Source: an uncultured Selenomonadales bacterium
Lineage (GTDB): Bacteria > Bacillota > Negativicutes > Selenomonadales > Selenomonadaceae
Direction: 5' to 3'
Length of the DNA: 48,755 nt
NCBI GenBank assembly: GCA_946408355.1
Contig: CAMJRX010000016.1
Location: 1 to 48,755, forward strand
Shown here one piece after another: positions 1-8,209 of the stretch. Each line of letters starts with the position of its first letter. Position 1 is the first letter of the stretch. The notes beneath the pieces are model-generated. The model saw only the letters and a program-made list of their open reading frames with translations. It did no database searches and was not told the origin of the DNA. A program made the translations under genes and the position numbers.

Positions 1-8
1 ATTTCGTT

Positions 9-218
9 TTACTTGTTGCTTCTGTTATTCACTTTTAATTTGCCAACAGCCCCTAAGCTGTAATCTTCGGGAATGGCATAACCGATTTTGTCGATATAAA
101 TAGAAATTTGTTGCTTAGCGGCGTTAATCTCGTCGGTGTCGAATTGGATTTTGGAAAATGGAATGAACTTGCCCGTATTCGTCGGCAAATATTTTTTAGT
201 GTCAGATAGCATTTTCAA
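9..218 (-). CDS. Small hypothetical protein (possible C-terminal remnant)
   Basis: A reading frame of 69 codons that I do not recognise. The TTG at 218 or the ATG at 212 could start it, but neither has a convincing Shine-Dalgarno sequence. It is in the same frame as the upstream reverse-strand ORF (ending at 252), separated by only 33 bases that contain a second in-frame TAA at 237-239. The translation between the stops (VPSEKILKMLSD) reads like normal protein. It may therefore be the tail of a longer gene broken by stop codons, not an independent gene. Confidence 0.35.
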   Translation of the reverse strand: MKMLSDTKKYLPTNTGKFIPFSKIQFDTDEINAAKQQISIYIDKIGYAIPEDYSLGAVGKLKVNNRSNK

Positions 219-251
219 AATTTTTTCGGACGGAACTTAAGGTAATTTTTC

Positions 252-722
252 TTACACGTCGTCAAGCGACAGGGAATTTCCGGTAAAAATTTTCGCAATC
301 GTATAATCAAGGCGCGTGGCTCTTTTAGCCGTGCAAAATTCCGGAAAATAAAAATGACCGCCAACAGCTGTTTGCAAAGATTTTTTCAACACGTCAGGCG
401 AAAAAATATGCATGGCGGCAAAAAAATCCGAATGATTTTCATAAATTTTGATATAATAAGCGATTGAATTTACGCTTAAAATTTCGTCAATAAAACGGTG
501 AATATCCTCGACATTATCGTTAGAAGTAAAATAAAATCGTCCGCCGTCTTCGATTCCATGTGTACGAATGACAACGGCAACAAAATCCCGCGTAATATTT
601 TCGTCCGGATAACTCGTTAAATAAATTTTACGAACCTTGTTAGTATCAATAAAATCGTCGCGTATACCGTTTGGAAAATTTCCGCGTATAATTTCGATAA
701 CATTTTTAACCTTATCTTCCAT
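252..722 (-). CDS. Hypothetical protein, about 156 aa
   Basis: A soluble, mixed alpha/beta-looking protein with no signal peptide or membrane segment and no family I can name. The ATG at 722 is preferred because AAGGTGG lies a few bases upstream; the frame stays open to a GTG at 731 that overlaps this ribosome site. It is divergent from comF with a short shared intergenic region. The frame continues past its stop into the small ORF at 9-218, so the protein may be a shortened form of a longer ancestor. Function unknown. Confidence 0.6.
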   Translation of the reverse strand: MEDKVKNVIEIIRGNFPNGIRDDFIDTNKVRKIYLTSYPDENITRDFVAVVIRTHGIEDGGRFYFTSNDNVEDIHRFIDEILSVNSIAYYIKIYENHSDFFAAMHIFSPDVLKKSLQTAVGGHFYFPEFCTAKRATRLDYTIAKIFTGNSLSLDDV

Positions 723-738
723 CTCGACCACCTTAAAA

Positions 739-768
739 TTGATTTGTCTAAAAAAATTATGTTATAAA
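739..768 (+). promoter_or_regulatory. Candidate promoter of comF
   Basis: TTGATT (739-744) and TATAAA (763-768) are separated by 18 bases and lie 30 bases before the comF start. The match is moderate and the call rests on sequence alone. Confidence 0.4.
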
Positions 769-797
769 GAGCTTAAATTGTCACGAAGGGGGAACTT

Positions 798-1478
798 ATG
801 AATCCTTTGCTTAAAATATTAGAGGCGTTAAAATATTTTTTATTTCCGCCGCGTTGCCCGAATTGTCGCGAGATAGTCGACGAACGTTATCAACTTTGCG
901 CGGCGTGCGAAGGAAAAATTTTGCGCGTAGATTTTTACGATAGAAAAGTTGCGCCTCTGGATAAAATTTTGCGAGTGACGAAATATCGGGACGGTTCGCG
1001 GGAATTACTTCATAAGCTAAAGTTTGATAATAATTTAAATGTTCTGCCGCCGCTAAAAAAAATCCTCGATGACATTTCCGAGCGCGAAGAAATTTTACAA
1101 CTTTTAAGCGGCGTTGATTTTGCAGTACCAGTTCCTCTTCATCAAGGACGATTTAAAGAGAGAGGATTCAACCAGACGGAGAAAATTTTCGGCGATTGGC
1201 TGGCTAAAAAAAATTTACCGTTGCGAAATTTTTTGATACGAACGCAACCGACGCCACGACTTTACAAACTCGGTAAAGCGGAGCGCGAAAAAATTTTAAA
1301 CGGAGTATTTGCGGCGGCAGAGAAAATCAATCTGCGCGGGAAAAATATTTTAATCGTTGACGATATTTTTACGACGGGCACAACCTGCAGAGAATGCGCG
1401 AAGATTTTGAAATCACTCGGCGCGGAGAAAATTTTTGTAATGGCATTTGCGGCAGATTTTAATGATAATTTTAGTTAA
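798..1478 (+). CDS. comF: ComF family phosphoribosyltransferase-like protein
   Basis: A 226-aa protein with the classic ComF layout. The N-terminal zinc-binding knuckle has C20-x2-C23 and C34-x2-C37. A type I phosphoribosyltransferase fold follows, ending in the PRPP-binding loop [13 protein letters not shown] (about residues 184-196). ComF proteins support uptake of single-stranded DNA during transformation in several bacteria, and many are annotated only as amidophosphoribosyltransferase-like. AGGGGG precedes the ATG. It is followed by leuS, which appears to have its own promoter. No other competence gene is in the window, so the role in DNA uptake is inferred from the family. Confidence 0.88.
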   Translation: MNPLLKILEALKYFLFPPRCPNCREIVDERYQLCAACEGKILRVDFYDRKVAPLDKILRVTKYRDGSRELLHKLKFDNNLNVLPPLKKILDDISEREEILQLLSGVDFAVPVPLHQGRFKERGFNQTEKIFGDWLAKKNLPLRNFLIRTQPTPRLYKLGKAEREKILNGVFAAAEKINLRGKNILIVDDIFTTGTTCRECAKILKSLGAEKIFVMAFAADFNDNFS

Positions 1479-1500
1479 GCTTTTAATTTTCCGCGCAGGC

Positions 1501-1509
1501 TGATATAAT
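1501..1509 (+). promoter_or_regulatory. Extended -10 promoter element for leuS
   Basis: TGATATAAT is a perfect extended -10 (TGN plus TATAAT) 28 bases before the leuS ATG. The -35 region (TTTTAA at 1481-1486) is weak, as is common with extended -10 promoters. There is no room for a T-box leader. Confidence 0.5.
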
Positions 1510-1536
1510 ATGCGGCGTTAATTGGAGGCGAAGTTA

Positions 1537-3999
1537 ATGGAAAAATATAATCCACAAGAAATTGAAAAGAAATGGCAACAGGTTTGGAACGCGCCGGATT
1601 ATTATCGCACGACGGAGGACAGCACGCGCCCGAAATATTACGCGCTGGAAATGTTCCCGTATCCTTCCGGCAATTTGCATATGGGGCACGTTCGCAATTA
1701 TTCAATCGGCGACGTGGTTGCGCGTTATCGCATGATGGCTGGTTATAATGTTTTGCACCCAATGGGCTTTGACGCCTTTGGAATGCCCGCCGAAAATGCC
1801 GCCATTGCTCACGGCGTAAAGCCCGGCGATTGGACGTTTGCAAATATCCGCAATATGACTGCTCAACAAAAGGCTATGGGTTTGGCTTACGATTGGAACC
1901 GCGAAGTTGAAACTTGCCGCGCAGATTATTATCGCTGGACTCAATGGTTGTTTGAGTTGTTTTATAAACGTGGGCTTGCTTATAAAAAAGAGGCGGCTGT
2001 TAACTGGTGCGACAAATGCGGCACGGTTTTAGCGAATGAGCAAGTTATTGACGGAAAATGTTGGCGTTGCGATTCGGAAGTTCACAAGAAAAATTTAGCG
2101 CAGTGGTTTTTCAAGATAACTGACTACGCTGACGAACTTTTAGCTGATTTGGACAAGTTGACGGGCTGGCCTAATCGCGTCAAGATTATGCAGGAAAATT
2201 GGATTGGACGTTCGGAAGGCTTAGAAATTTCTTTGGACGTTCCTGAACTCAACGAAAAAATTTCCGTCTACACCACGCGCCCCGATACGTCATTCGGTAT
2301 AACTTTCCTTGCGTTGGCTCCCGAACACCCGCTTATTGAAAAAATCTGCGCGGTCTCTCCTAAAGCCGATGAGATTAAAAAATTCTGCGAACACGCCCGC
2401 AGTCAAAGCGACATTGAGCGCACGTCGAGCGAATCAGAAAAGGAAGGCATTTTCACGGGCGTTTACTGCATTAATCCTTTCAATGGTAGAAAAGTTCAAA
2501 TTTGGGTTACGAATTACGTTGTGTTTGAATACGGCACGGGCGCGGTTATGGGCGTTCCTTCCGGCGACCAACGCGATTGGATGTTTGCTAAAAAATACGG
2601 GCTTGAAATTATTTTGACGCTTCGCCCAAAAGATAAAGAACTCAAGCTTGAGGAAATGGACGCGGCTTATGTCGAACACGAAGGAATTATGGTTAATTCC
2701 GGCAAGTTTACGGGCATGGATTTTGACACGGGCTTTAATGCGATTATGGAAGAGGCGGAGCAAAAAGGATTCGGCACGCGCAAAGTTAATTATCGTCTTC
2801 GCGACTGGCTGATAAGTCGTCAACGCTATTGGGGCGCACCGATTCCCGTTATATATTGCGACAAATGCGGCGAAATCCTCGTTCCGGAAGAAGATTTGCC
2901 GGTTTATTTGCCTGATGACGTAGAATTTAAGCAAGGCGCGTTGAGTCCGTTATCGACGAGCAAAAAGTTTAACGAATGTACTTGCCCGAAATGCGGCGGT
3001 CATGCTCATCGCGAAACCGACACTATGGATACGTTTATTTGTTCGAGTTGGTATTACATGCGCTACACCGACCCGCACAACGATAAATTGCCTTTCGACC
3101 GCGACAAAGTTAATTATTGGAGTCCTGTTGACCAATATATTGGCGGCATTGAGCACGCGATTTTACATTTGCTTTACTCGCGATTTTTCACCAAAGTTTT
3201 GCGCGACGCCAAATTGCTTGACTATGACGAGCCGTTTGCAAATTTGTTAACGCAAGGCATGGTTATTAAAGACGGCGCGAAGATGAGCAAATCTCTTGGA
3301 AACGTCGTAAGCCCCGAAGAAATTATCAGCAAATACGGCGCAGACACAGCGAGATTGTTTATACTTTTTGCCGCGCCCGTTGAGCGTGATTTAGATTGGA
3401 GCGACGAGGGCGTTCAAGGTTCGTTTAGATTTTTAAATCGCGTGTGGAGGATTCTAAACATTTTTGACGACGCGATTAAATCTTCGGACGCCGCGCAGGC
3501 TTTGACGGCAGAGGAAACGGCATTGCGTCGCACGTTGCACAAGACAATAAAAAAAGTCACAGAAGATATTCGCGACCGATTTGCGTTCAATACGGCGATA
3601 AGTGCGCTAATGGAACTTGTAAACGCAATGCACGCCTTCCAAGACAAAAAGATTAATCCTGCTCTTGCCCGCGATCTTGCCAAAGATTTATTGTTAATGC
3701 TTGCGCCGTTCGTACCACATATTGCCGCCGAACTTTGGAGCAAATTTTTTGATGGCGACGTTCATAAGCAGAATTGGCCAAAATTTGACGCGGCGGCGAT
3801 TGTAGAAGAGGAAATTGAAATTGTCATTCAGATTAACGGCAAAGTCCGCGAACACGTAAAAGTTCCAGTCGGCTTGAATAAAAATGATTTAGAAAAACTT
3901 GCTCCGACATTGCCGCGTATTGACGAACTGACAACCGGCAAGAAAATTATCAAGATAATTGCCGTTCCAAACAAGTTGATTAATATCGTCGTGAAATAA
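1537..3999 (+). CDS. leuS: Leucyl-tRNA synthetase
   Basis: An 820-aa class Ia aminoacyl-tRNA synthetase that charges tRNA-Leu. The HIGH-type signature HMGH is at residues 48-51 after PYPSGN, and the KMSKS loop is at residues 582-586 followed by LGN. A CP1 editing insertion lies between them, and CxxC pairs (CDKCG, CWRC) occur in the N-terminal half, as in bacterial LeuRS. The C-terminus is the usual anticodon-binding and LeuRS tail. The ATG at 1537 was chosen because GGAGG (1524-1528) sits 8 bases upstream; an upstream TTG at 1522 overlaps that site. A hairpin terminator follows about 100 bases downstream. Confidence 0.97.
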   Translation: MEKYNPQEIEKKWQQVWNAPDYYRTTEDSTRPKYYALEMFPYPSGNLHMGHVRNYSIGDVVARYRMMAGYNVLHPMGFDAFGMPAENAAIAHGVKPGDWTFANIRNMTAQQKAMGLAYDWNREVETCRADYYRWTQWLFELFYKRGLAYKKEAAVNWCDKCGTVLANEQVIDGKCWRCDSEVHKKNLAQWFFKITDYADELLADLDKLTGWPNRVKIMQENWIGRSEGLEISLDVPELNEKISVYTTRPDTSFGITFLALAPEHPLIEKICAVSPKADEIKKFCEHARSQSDIERTSSESEKEGIFTGVYCINPFNGRKVQIWVTNYVVFEYGTGAVMGVPSGDQRDWMFAKKYGLEIILTLRPKDKELKLEEMDAAYVEHEGIMVNSGKFTGMDFDTGFNAIMEEAEQKGFGTRKVNYRLRDWLISRQRYWGAPIPVIYCDKCGEILVPEEDLPVYLPDDVEFKQGALSPLSTSKKFNECTCPKCGGHAHRETDTMDTFICSSWYYMRYTDPHNDKLPFDRDKVNYWSPVDQYIGGIEHAILHLLYSRFFTKVLRDAKLLDYDEPFANLLTQGMVIKDGAKMSKSLGNVVSPEEIISKYGADTARLFILFAAPVERDLDWSDEGVQGSFRFLNRVWRILNIFDDAIKSSDAAQALTAEETALRRTLHKTIKKVTEDIRDRFAFNTAISALMELVNAMHAFQDKKINPALARDLAKDLLLMLAPFVPHIAAELWSKFFDGDVHKQNWPKFDAAAIVEEEIEIVIQINGKVREHVKVPVGLNKNDLEKLAPTLPRIDELTTGKKIIKIIAVPNKLINIVVK

Positions 4000-4102
4000 T
4001 TAGAGAAGGGTGATTTCATTACTACTATCGTGAAAAATTTTTCTCCTTTATACTTTATAAAAGCGTCGACTTTGGCGCAGGATTATATTCTTAAAAAAAA
4101 TT

Positions 4103-4126
4103 CCCTCCGAATTGGAGGGTTTTTTT
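4103..4126 (+). terminator. Rho-independent terminator after leuS
   Basis: CCCTCC (4103-4108), loop GAATT, GGAGGG (4114-4119), then a run of seven T; an A-tract precedes the stem. The rest of 4000-4310 contains no convincing gene. Confidence 0.85.
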
Positions 4127-4310
4127 ATTTCAGGACCTTAACATCTTTGAAAAATTCGTATATAGCAAATACTTTCGACATATCTGACAATTTTTCCCGT
4201 GAAGATTTGCAGTTTTTGATAAGCAGTGCTAATTTTTTTAGCAAGAACTTTGCAGGAATTTTAATAGATGCGTAGAAATTTTTGAGAAAATATTTTGGGA
4301 GTGAAGATTG

Positions 4311-4580
4311 ATGGATAAAGAGCAGCTTGCGAAAATCGTTGCGGAAAAAATTGACGCAGCGTTGAAGTCGAGCGAACATCCGAAAAAATTTTTTATCACG
4401 GCTAACGGGCGCGGTGTAACTGACGGCGGCGACCTCTATAATGCCCTGCTCAATGACGTTTTGGGCGTCGTGTCGGTTGCTTTGACGGATATTTTCCAGG
4501 AATTGATGACTGCCACAGCTCCCACCCCTGCACCCGCCAAAGCCCCTGAGAAACTTACTAAAAGTTCAGCAAGAAAGTAA
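4311..4580 (+). CDS. Small hypothetical protein, 89 aa
   Basis: Not recognised. The ATG at 4311 follows a GGGAGTGA ribosome site; a TTG at 4308 is too close. The first 65 residues look like a small folded domain containing a Gly-Asn/Gly-rich stretch (TANGRGVTDGGD) and a hydrophobic helix (LNDVLGVVSVALTDIFQELM). The last 25 residues are a low-complexity Ala/Pro tail ending in basic residues, which resembles a nucleic-acid-binding or flexible tail, but no function should be read into that. It stands alone between the leuS terminator and a perfect inverted repeat. Confidence 0.65.
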   Translation: MDKEQLAKIVAEKIDAALKSSEHPKKFFITANGRGVTDGGDLYNALLNDVLGVVSVALTDIFQELMTATAPTPAPAKAPEKLTKSSARK

Positions 4581-4590
4581 TAATTTTTAA

Positions 4591-4640
4591 TTAGTGTTTA
4601 GCAATTAAATAAAAGCTATCAGCTAATTGCTAAACACTAA
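4591..4640 (+). terminator. Perfect 17-bp inverted repeat, likely terminator
   Basis: The arms at 4591-4607 and 4624-4640 are perfect 17-base complements around a 16-base loop, followed by CTTTTTG. It lies 10 bases after the stop of the small ORF and before the lysC promoter, which fits a terminator. The low GC content of the arms and their perfect symmetry are unusual compared with the other terminators here. Confidence 0.6.
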
Positions 4641-4665
4641 CTTTTTGTTTGGAGGGAAAAAATTT

Positions 4666-4694
4666 TTGACTAATGAAACAATCTTTGCTACAAT
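4666..4694 (+). promoter_or_regulatory. Strong candidate promoter of lysC
   Basis: TTGACT (4666-4671), a 17-base spacer and TACAAT (4689-4694): near-consensus sigma-70 spacing. About 75 bases separate it from the lysC start, too short for a lysine riboswitch. Confidence 0.7.
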
Positions 4695-4770
4695 GCCGAA
4701 AAATGAAAGTAATGTGAAACGTCGCAGTTCGTGAAAAATTTTCCGGCTGTACTAAGGAGGATTGAAAACA

Positions 4771-6006
4771 GTGGCTCTTGTTGTAAAAAAATTCGGCGGC
4801 AGTTCGGTTGCGACGACTGATAAAATTTTGGCAGTGGCAAACAGAATTCTTTCCGAAAAAAAATCAGATGATAAAATCGTCGTGGTAGTCTCGGCAATGG
4901 GCAAGACGACTGACGGTTTAATTTCACTGGCGAGCGGAATAGACACGCAACCTTATAAGGGCGATTATCTGCGCGAAATGGATATGCTCCTCACGACTGG
5001 CGAACAAGTTTCGATTGCGCTGTTGGCTATGGCGTTTAAAAAATTGGGACAACCTGCCATTTCCTTAACTGGCGCGCAAGTCGGCATGAGGACAAATTCC
5101 GTGCACACGAAGGGCAAAATTTTAGGTATCAAACCAAAGCGCGTCCATGACGAACTTAATAAAGGGCAAGTCGTCGTTGTTGCCGGCTTTCAAGGCGCGG
5201 ACAGATTCGGCGACCCTGTGACGTTGGGGCGCGGCGGCTCGGATACTTCTGCCGTTGCGTTGGCGGGTGCGCTTAAAGCTGACGAGTGCGAAATTTTTAC
5301 CGACGTTGAAGGCGTCTACTCTGCTGACCCGCGCATTGTCAAGAACGCTCGCAAGATGAAAGAAATTACCTATTCCGAAATGTTGGAAATGGCTCGTCTC
5401 GGTGCGGGAGTTATGCAACCGCGTTCGGTGGAGATGGGGCAGTATTTTAATATTCCGATTCACGTCCGCTCGACTTTTACAAAAGATGCGGGCACGATTA
5501 TCAGGGAGGATTATACGGTGGAGGAAAAAGATTTTGAGATTCGCGGCGTAGCTCACGATATGAAAGTTGCAAAAATTTCAGTTATCGGCGTCCCGAATAG
5601 TCCTGGCGTTGCGCATACACTCTTCCAATCTCTCGCCGACGCAAATATTTCCGTTGACATGATTGTCCAGAGCATTCGCAATATCGACCGCAATATTAAC
5701 GACATTGTCTTCACGATTGACCTTAACGATTTGGCTGAAGCAAAAAAAATTATCAACACAGCAAGCGAAAAAATTAATGCCGTGTCCGTTTTAGTTGAAG
5801 AGGATATGGCAAAAGTTTCAATCGTCGGCGCAGGCATGTTGGGCAGTCCCGGTATTGCCGCTAGAATGTTCGGTGCACTCGCCCGCGCAGATGTAAATAT
5901 TGATATTATTAGCACTTCGGAGATTAGTGTTTCGTGTCTCGTCAAAGGCTCGCAAGTTACAGAGGCAGTTAATAGCATTCACGACGAATTCTTCCCCGAC
6001 AGGTAA
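4771..6006 (+). CDS. lysC: Aspartate kinase (single-function, ACT-regulated)
   Basis: A 411-aa cytoplasmic kinase that phosphorylates L-aspartate, the first step to lysine, threonine and methionine. The N-terminus carries KFGGSS (residues 7-12), and the amino-acid kinase core includes GRGGSDTSAVALA and the FTDVEGVYSADPR region. Two ACT domains fill the C-terminal part (about 265-411), so feedback control by lysine and/or threonine is expected. The GTG at 4771 was chosen because AAGGAGG (4754-4760) lies 10 bases upstream; the TTG at 4762 would touch that site. The glycosyltransferase gene that follows starts 6 bases after its stop, so the two are probably co-transcribed. thrC lies further downstream. 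Confidence 0.95.
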   Translation: MALVVKKFGGSSVATTDKILAVANRILSEKKSDDKIVVVVSAMGKTTDGLISLASGIDTQPYKGDYLREMDMLLTTGEQVSIALLAMAFKKLGQPAISLTGAQVGMRTNSVHTKGKILGIKPKRVHDELNKGQVVVVAGFQGADRFGDPVTLGRGGSDTSAVALAGALKADECEIFTDVEGVYSADPRIVKNARKMKEITYSEMLEMARLGAGVMQPRSVEMGQYFNIPIHVRSTFTKDAGTIIREDYTVEEKDFEIRGVAHDMKVAKISVIGVPNSPGVAHTLFQSLADANISVDMIVQSIRNIDRNINDIVFTIDLNDLAEAKKIINTASEKINAVSVLVEEDMAKVSIVGAGMLGSPGIAARMFGALARADVNIDIISTSEISVSCLVKGSQVTEAVNSIHDEFFPDR

Positions 6007-6012
6007 TGGCGC

Positions 6013-6885
6013 ATGAAAGTTTTCGATTGCTTCCCGTTCTTTAACGAGTTTGAACTTTTGGAGCTTAGGCTGGAAACTTTTTACGACATTGTTGACTACT
6101 TTGTTATCGTCGAGGCAGATAAGACTCACGCGAATATTCCCAAGCCTTTTAATTTCTATGAACGCAGAGATGAGTTTAAAAAATATTTCCCAAAAATCCA
6201 TTACATTATGGATACAACGGTTGTTCCGTATAAGGGCGCGGGCGATTGGTCGATTGAAAATAATCAGCGCAACAGCATTGCTAAAGGTTTAAGCGCGGCT
6301 GAACCAGACGATTTGATTATGATTAGCGACTTAGACGAATTTCCTAATCCGGCAATGTTAAAGACGTTGATTGAAAGTTTTTCCGACGAGAATAAATTTG
6401 TCGACTTCATTGCTTTTTACGACACGACGCCTTACACGAAAAATCAGCTGGTGCCATTTCATAGCGGCATGAGAATTAATAAATTTTTAGACTTAAGCCC
6501 CGTTGGCTGTCAACAAATTTTTCACAGCTATTATTTTGATTGGGTTAATCGTGATTTGCCGTGGTCGGGTACGGTTATAGGGAAATTTAAGCACATGGAA
6601 TCGCCGCAAGATTTTAGGAATGCTCGAAAAGTTTTGCCGCGTATTGTGGATGGCGGCTGGCATTTCTCAAGTATGGGCGGCGTAGAAAAATTTTGGGAGA
6701 AAGTTCGTTCCGCGCCCGATTTCCAAAAAGTTTCTAATGCAGATAAGGATTTTTTGGAGGCGGCAATGAAGAGCGGCAAATATCTAATCGGCGGCGCGAA
6801 ATTTGTTTCCTGCGACGTGGACGAAATAAAATTGCCCGCGCTGAAAAATTTCCTAAAAAAATATCCGCACTTCATAAGAGGCTAA
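6013..6885 (+). CDS. Glycosyltransferase family 17 (MGAT3-like)
   Basis: A 290-aa protein of the GT17 type, related to eukaryotic beta-1,4-mannosyl-glycoprotein N-acetylglucosaminyltransferase. The diagnostic start FDCFPFFNEFELLELRL is followed by FVIVEADKTH and the metal-binding acidic motif DLDEF (residues 106-110) after LIMIS. The hydrophobic core lacks a clear signal peptide or membrane anchor, so it is probably a cytoplasmic or membrane-associated sugar transferase for a cell-surface glycan. Donor and acceptor cannot be told from sequence. It follows lysC by 6 bases with only a weak ribosome site (AGGT), suggesting translation linked to lysC. A terminator follows, so lysC plus this gene form the unit. 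Confidence 0.85.
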   Translation: MKVFDCFPFFNEFELLELRLETFYDIVDYFVIVEADKTHANIPKPFNFYERRDEFKKYFPKIHYIMDTTVVPYKGAGDWSIENNQRNSIAKGLSAAEPDDLIMISDLDEFPNPAMLKTLIESFSDENKFVDFIAFYDTTPYTKNQLVPFHSGMRINKFLDLSPVGCQQIFHSYYFDWVNRDLPWSGTVIGKFKHMESPQDFRNARKVLPRIVDGGWHFSSMGGVEKFWEKVRSAPDFQKVSNADKDFLEAAMKSGKYLIGGAKFVSCDVDEIKLPALKNFLKKYPHFIRG

Positions 6886-6887
6886 CT

Positions 6888-6920
6888 AAAAGCATCGGGG
6901 ATAAAATCTTCGGTGCTTTT
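6888..6920 (+). terminator. Hairpin terminator after the GT17 gene
   Basis: An AAAAGCATCGGGGAT arm pairs with ATCTTCGGTGCTTTT (with G-T wobbles) around a three-base loop, giving a long stem ending in a T-rich 3' arm. Confidence 0.75.
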
Positions 6921-6923
6921 CTG

Positions 6924-6952
6924 TTGCGCAATTTGAATTCCGCCGTTACAAT
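6924..6952 (+). promoter_or_regulatory. Candidate promoter of the PD-(D/E)XK gene
   Basis: TTGCGC (6924-6929), a 17-base spacer and TACAAT (6947-6952), 28 bases before the start codon and directly after the preceding terminator. Confidence 0.55.
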
Positions 6953-6979
6953 ATAAAAAAATTTATCGGAGGCTTTCTA

Positions 6980-8209
6980 ATGCAAGAAACTGAACTATAT
7001 TATTTGATGTATAAACTTCTTTCGCCTAAAGAGAATCCCGAACGCTGGCGGCTATATCTCGAACTGTTTGATAAACATGTCCTGCGCCTTAAAATGAGTA
7101 ATAAAGAATTAGACCATGCAAGGGTTTTTGTAGACAGCTCAAAAGTTCCCGAAGAAGATAAGTATCATATGCAATTTATAGAAAATAAACAAAAACGAAT
7201 AGATTTGGTAATTATCACGAATAAGCGTTTCATTCCGATTGAAGTAAAAATAGATGCTGACGATCAAAACAATCAATGTAGCGATTATTGGCTCGAAGCA
7301 GAAGCGTATCATAAACAACACGCTTTGAGCGAATCCCCCGTTCTCTACTACTTGACGCCGCAAGGAGATTTTCCTTCATGGGAAAGCGCGGGCAATTTAG
7401 GATACGAAGATTGTCCGTTCATTCGCTCGGACAAAATTGACGACGTTGCATTTTGCTCGGAAGGTTTTAATTGGATTGCTGATTGCGAGGGTAATCCTCC
7501 AACAAAAGATAGGGATTCAAAGAAAAACTTGATAAGTGTTTACGATGAAATTAAAGGAATGATTGATAAAAACAGAACCTATTCGCAAAGTCTAACGGAA
7601 GAAATTATGCGCAGATTCTTCATAGCTCTTGATAAACGCTTTGACGAAAGCTTTTGCAGGAAACATCATCTTAAGCGCGGCGGCAACAGACGTGTGGAAA
7701 TCGGCGACTGTTATACTTACAAACGATTTATTGACAGATTTTTTGGCAGGGCGTTTTCTTGGCCGAGTATTTGTCTTTACTGTACCGACGCGGCGGGTAA
7801 TGTGATAAAGTTCGACGACGACAAGGAACTGTGGTTTCGAGTGGGTTGTTACAATGGCAAATGCGACCCAGTCGACGGCGAATCAACGGCATTTTGCGCG
7901 GGCTTCATGATTTTTTCCAACGAAGTAAAGCAAGGTCTTTATAAAGAGCCGGAAATTAGGCGATTGCTCAAGGGGAAAAATATTTTGCCGCAGAAAATTG
8001 TCGACGAGTACGATAAAATCTTCAACGGGCTAATTGGCAGAACAGATTTGCATGACGAGCGAGGCAATCTCATTTATTTCACGTATGTTGATAAAACTTT
8101 GAGACGCTTTATGAATCAGGAAGAAATTGACCAAAAAGCGATTGACCGCACAATCGAACATATCATGACGGAAATAAAAAATCTTCTTAGGAGGGTTGTT
8201 TATGGATAA
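6980..8209 (+). CDS. PD-(D/E)XK nuclease superfamily protein
   Basis: A 409-aa protein whose N-terminal third matches the PDDEXK_4-type restriction-nuclease fold: D75 in RIDLVII, then E88 and K90 in FIPIEVK, the D-x12-E-x-K catalytic pattern. The remainder (about 200-400) is a Trp/Cys-containing region with no motif I recognise. Proteins of this group are commonly stand-alone and of unknown role, sometimes linked to defence or repair. GGAGG precedes the ATG. Its last 8 bases overlap the sufS start, and the sufS ribosome site lies inside it, so the two are translationally coupled. No methyltransferase or other defence gene is adjacent, so a restriction role is not supported. Confidence 0.8.
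   Translation: MQETELYYLMYKLLSPKENPERWRLYLELFDKHVLRLKMSNKELDHARVFVDSSKVPEEDKYHMQFIENKQKRIDLVIITNKRFIPIEVKIDADDQNNQCSDYWLEAEAYHKQHALSESPVLYYLTPQGDFPSWESAGNLGYEDCPFIRSDKIDDVAFCSEGFNWIADCEGNPPTKDRDSKKNLISVYDEIKGMIDKNRTYSQSLTEEIMRRFFIALDKRFDESFCRKHHLKRGGNRRVEIGDCYTYKRFIDRFFGRAFSWPSICLYCTDAAGNVIKFDDDKELWFRVGCYNGKCDPVDGESTAFCAGFMIFSNEVKQGLYKEPEIRRLLKGKNILPQKIVDEYDKIFNGLIGRTDLHDERGNLIYFTYVDKTLRRFMNQEEIDQKAIDRTIEHIMTEIKNLLRRVVYG

Noticed and set aside
1479-1536. T-box leader before leuS
   Set aside because: Only 58 bases separate comF and leuS; too short for a T-box.
4030-4275. Forward ORF of 81 codons after leuS
   Set aside because: It runs through the leuS terminator hairpin, and has no ribosome site.
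4125-4379. Reverse ORF of 84 codons
   Set aside because: It overlaps the start of the better-supported small gene at 4311 and has no ribosome site; Lys/Phe-rich composition matches random AT-rich DNA.
4641-4770. Lysine riboswitch before lysC
   Set aside because: The leader after the promoter is about 75 bases, far shorter than an L box, and the core motifs are absent.
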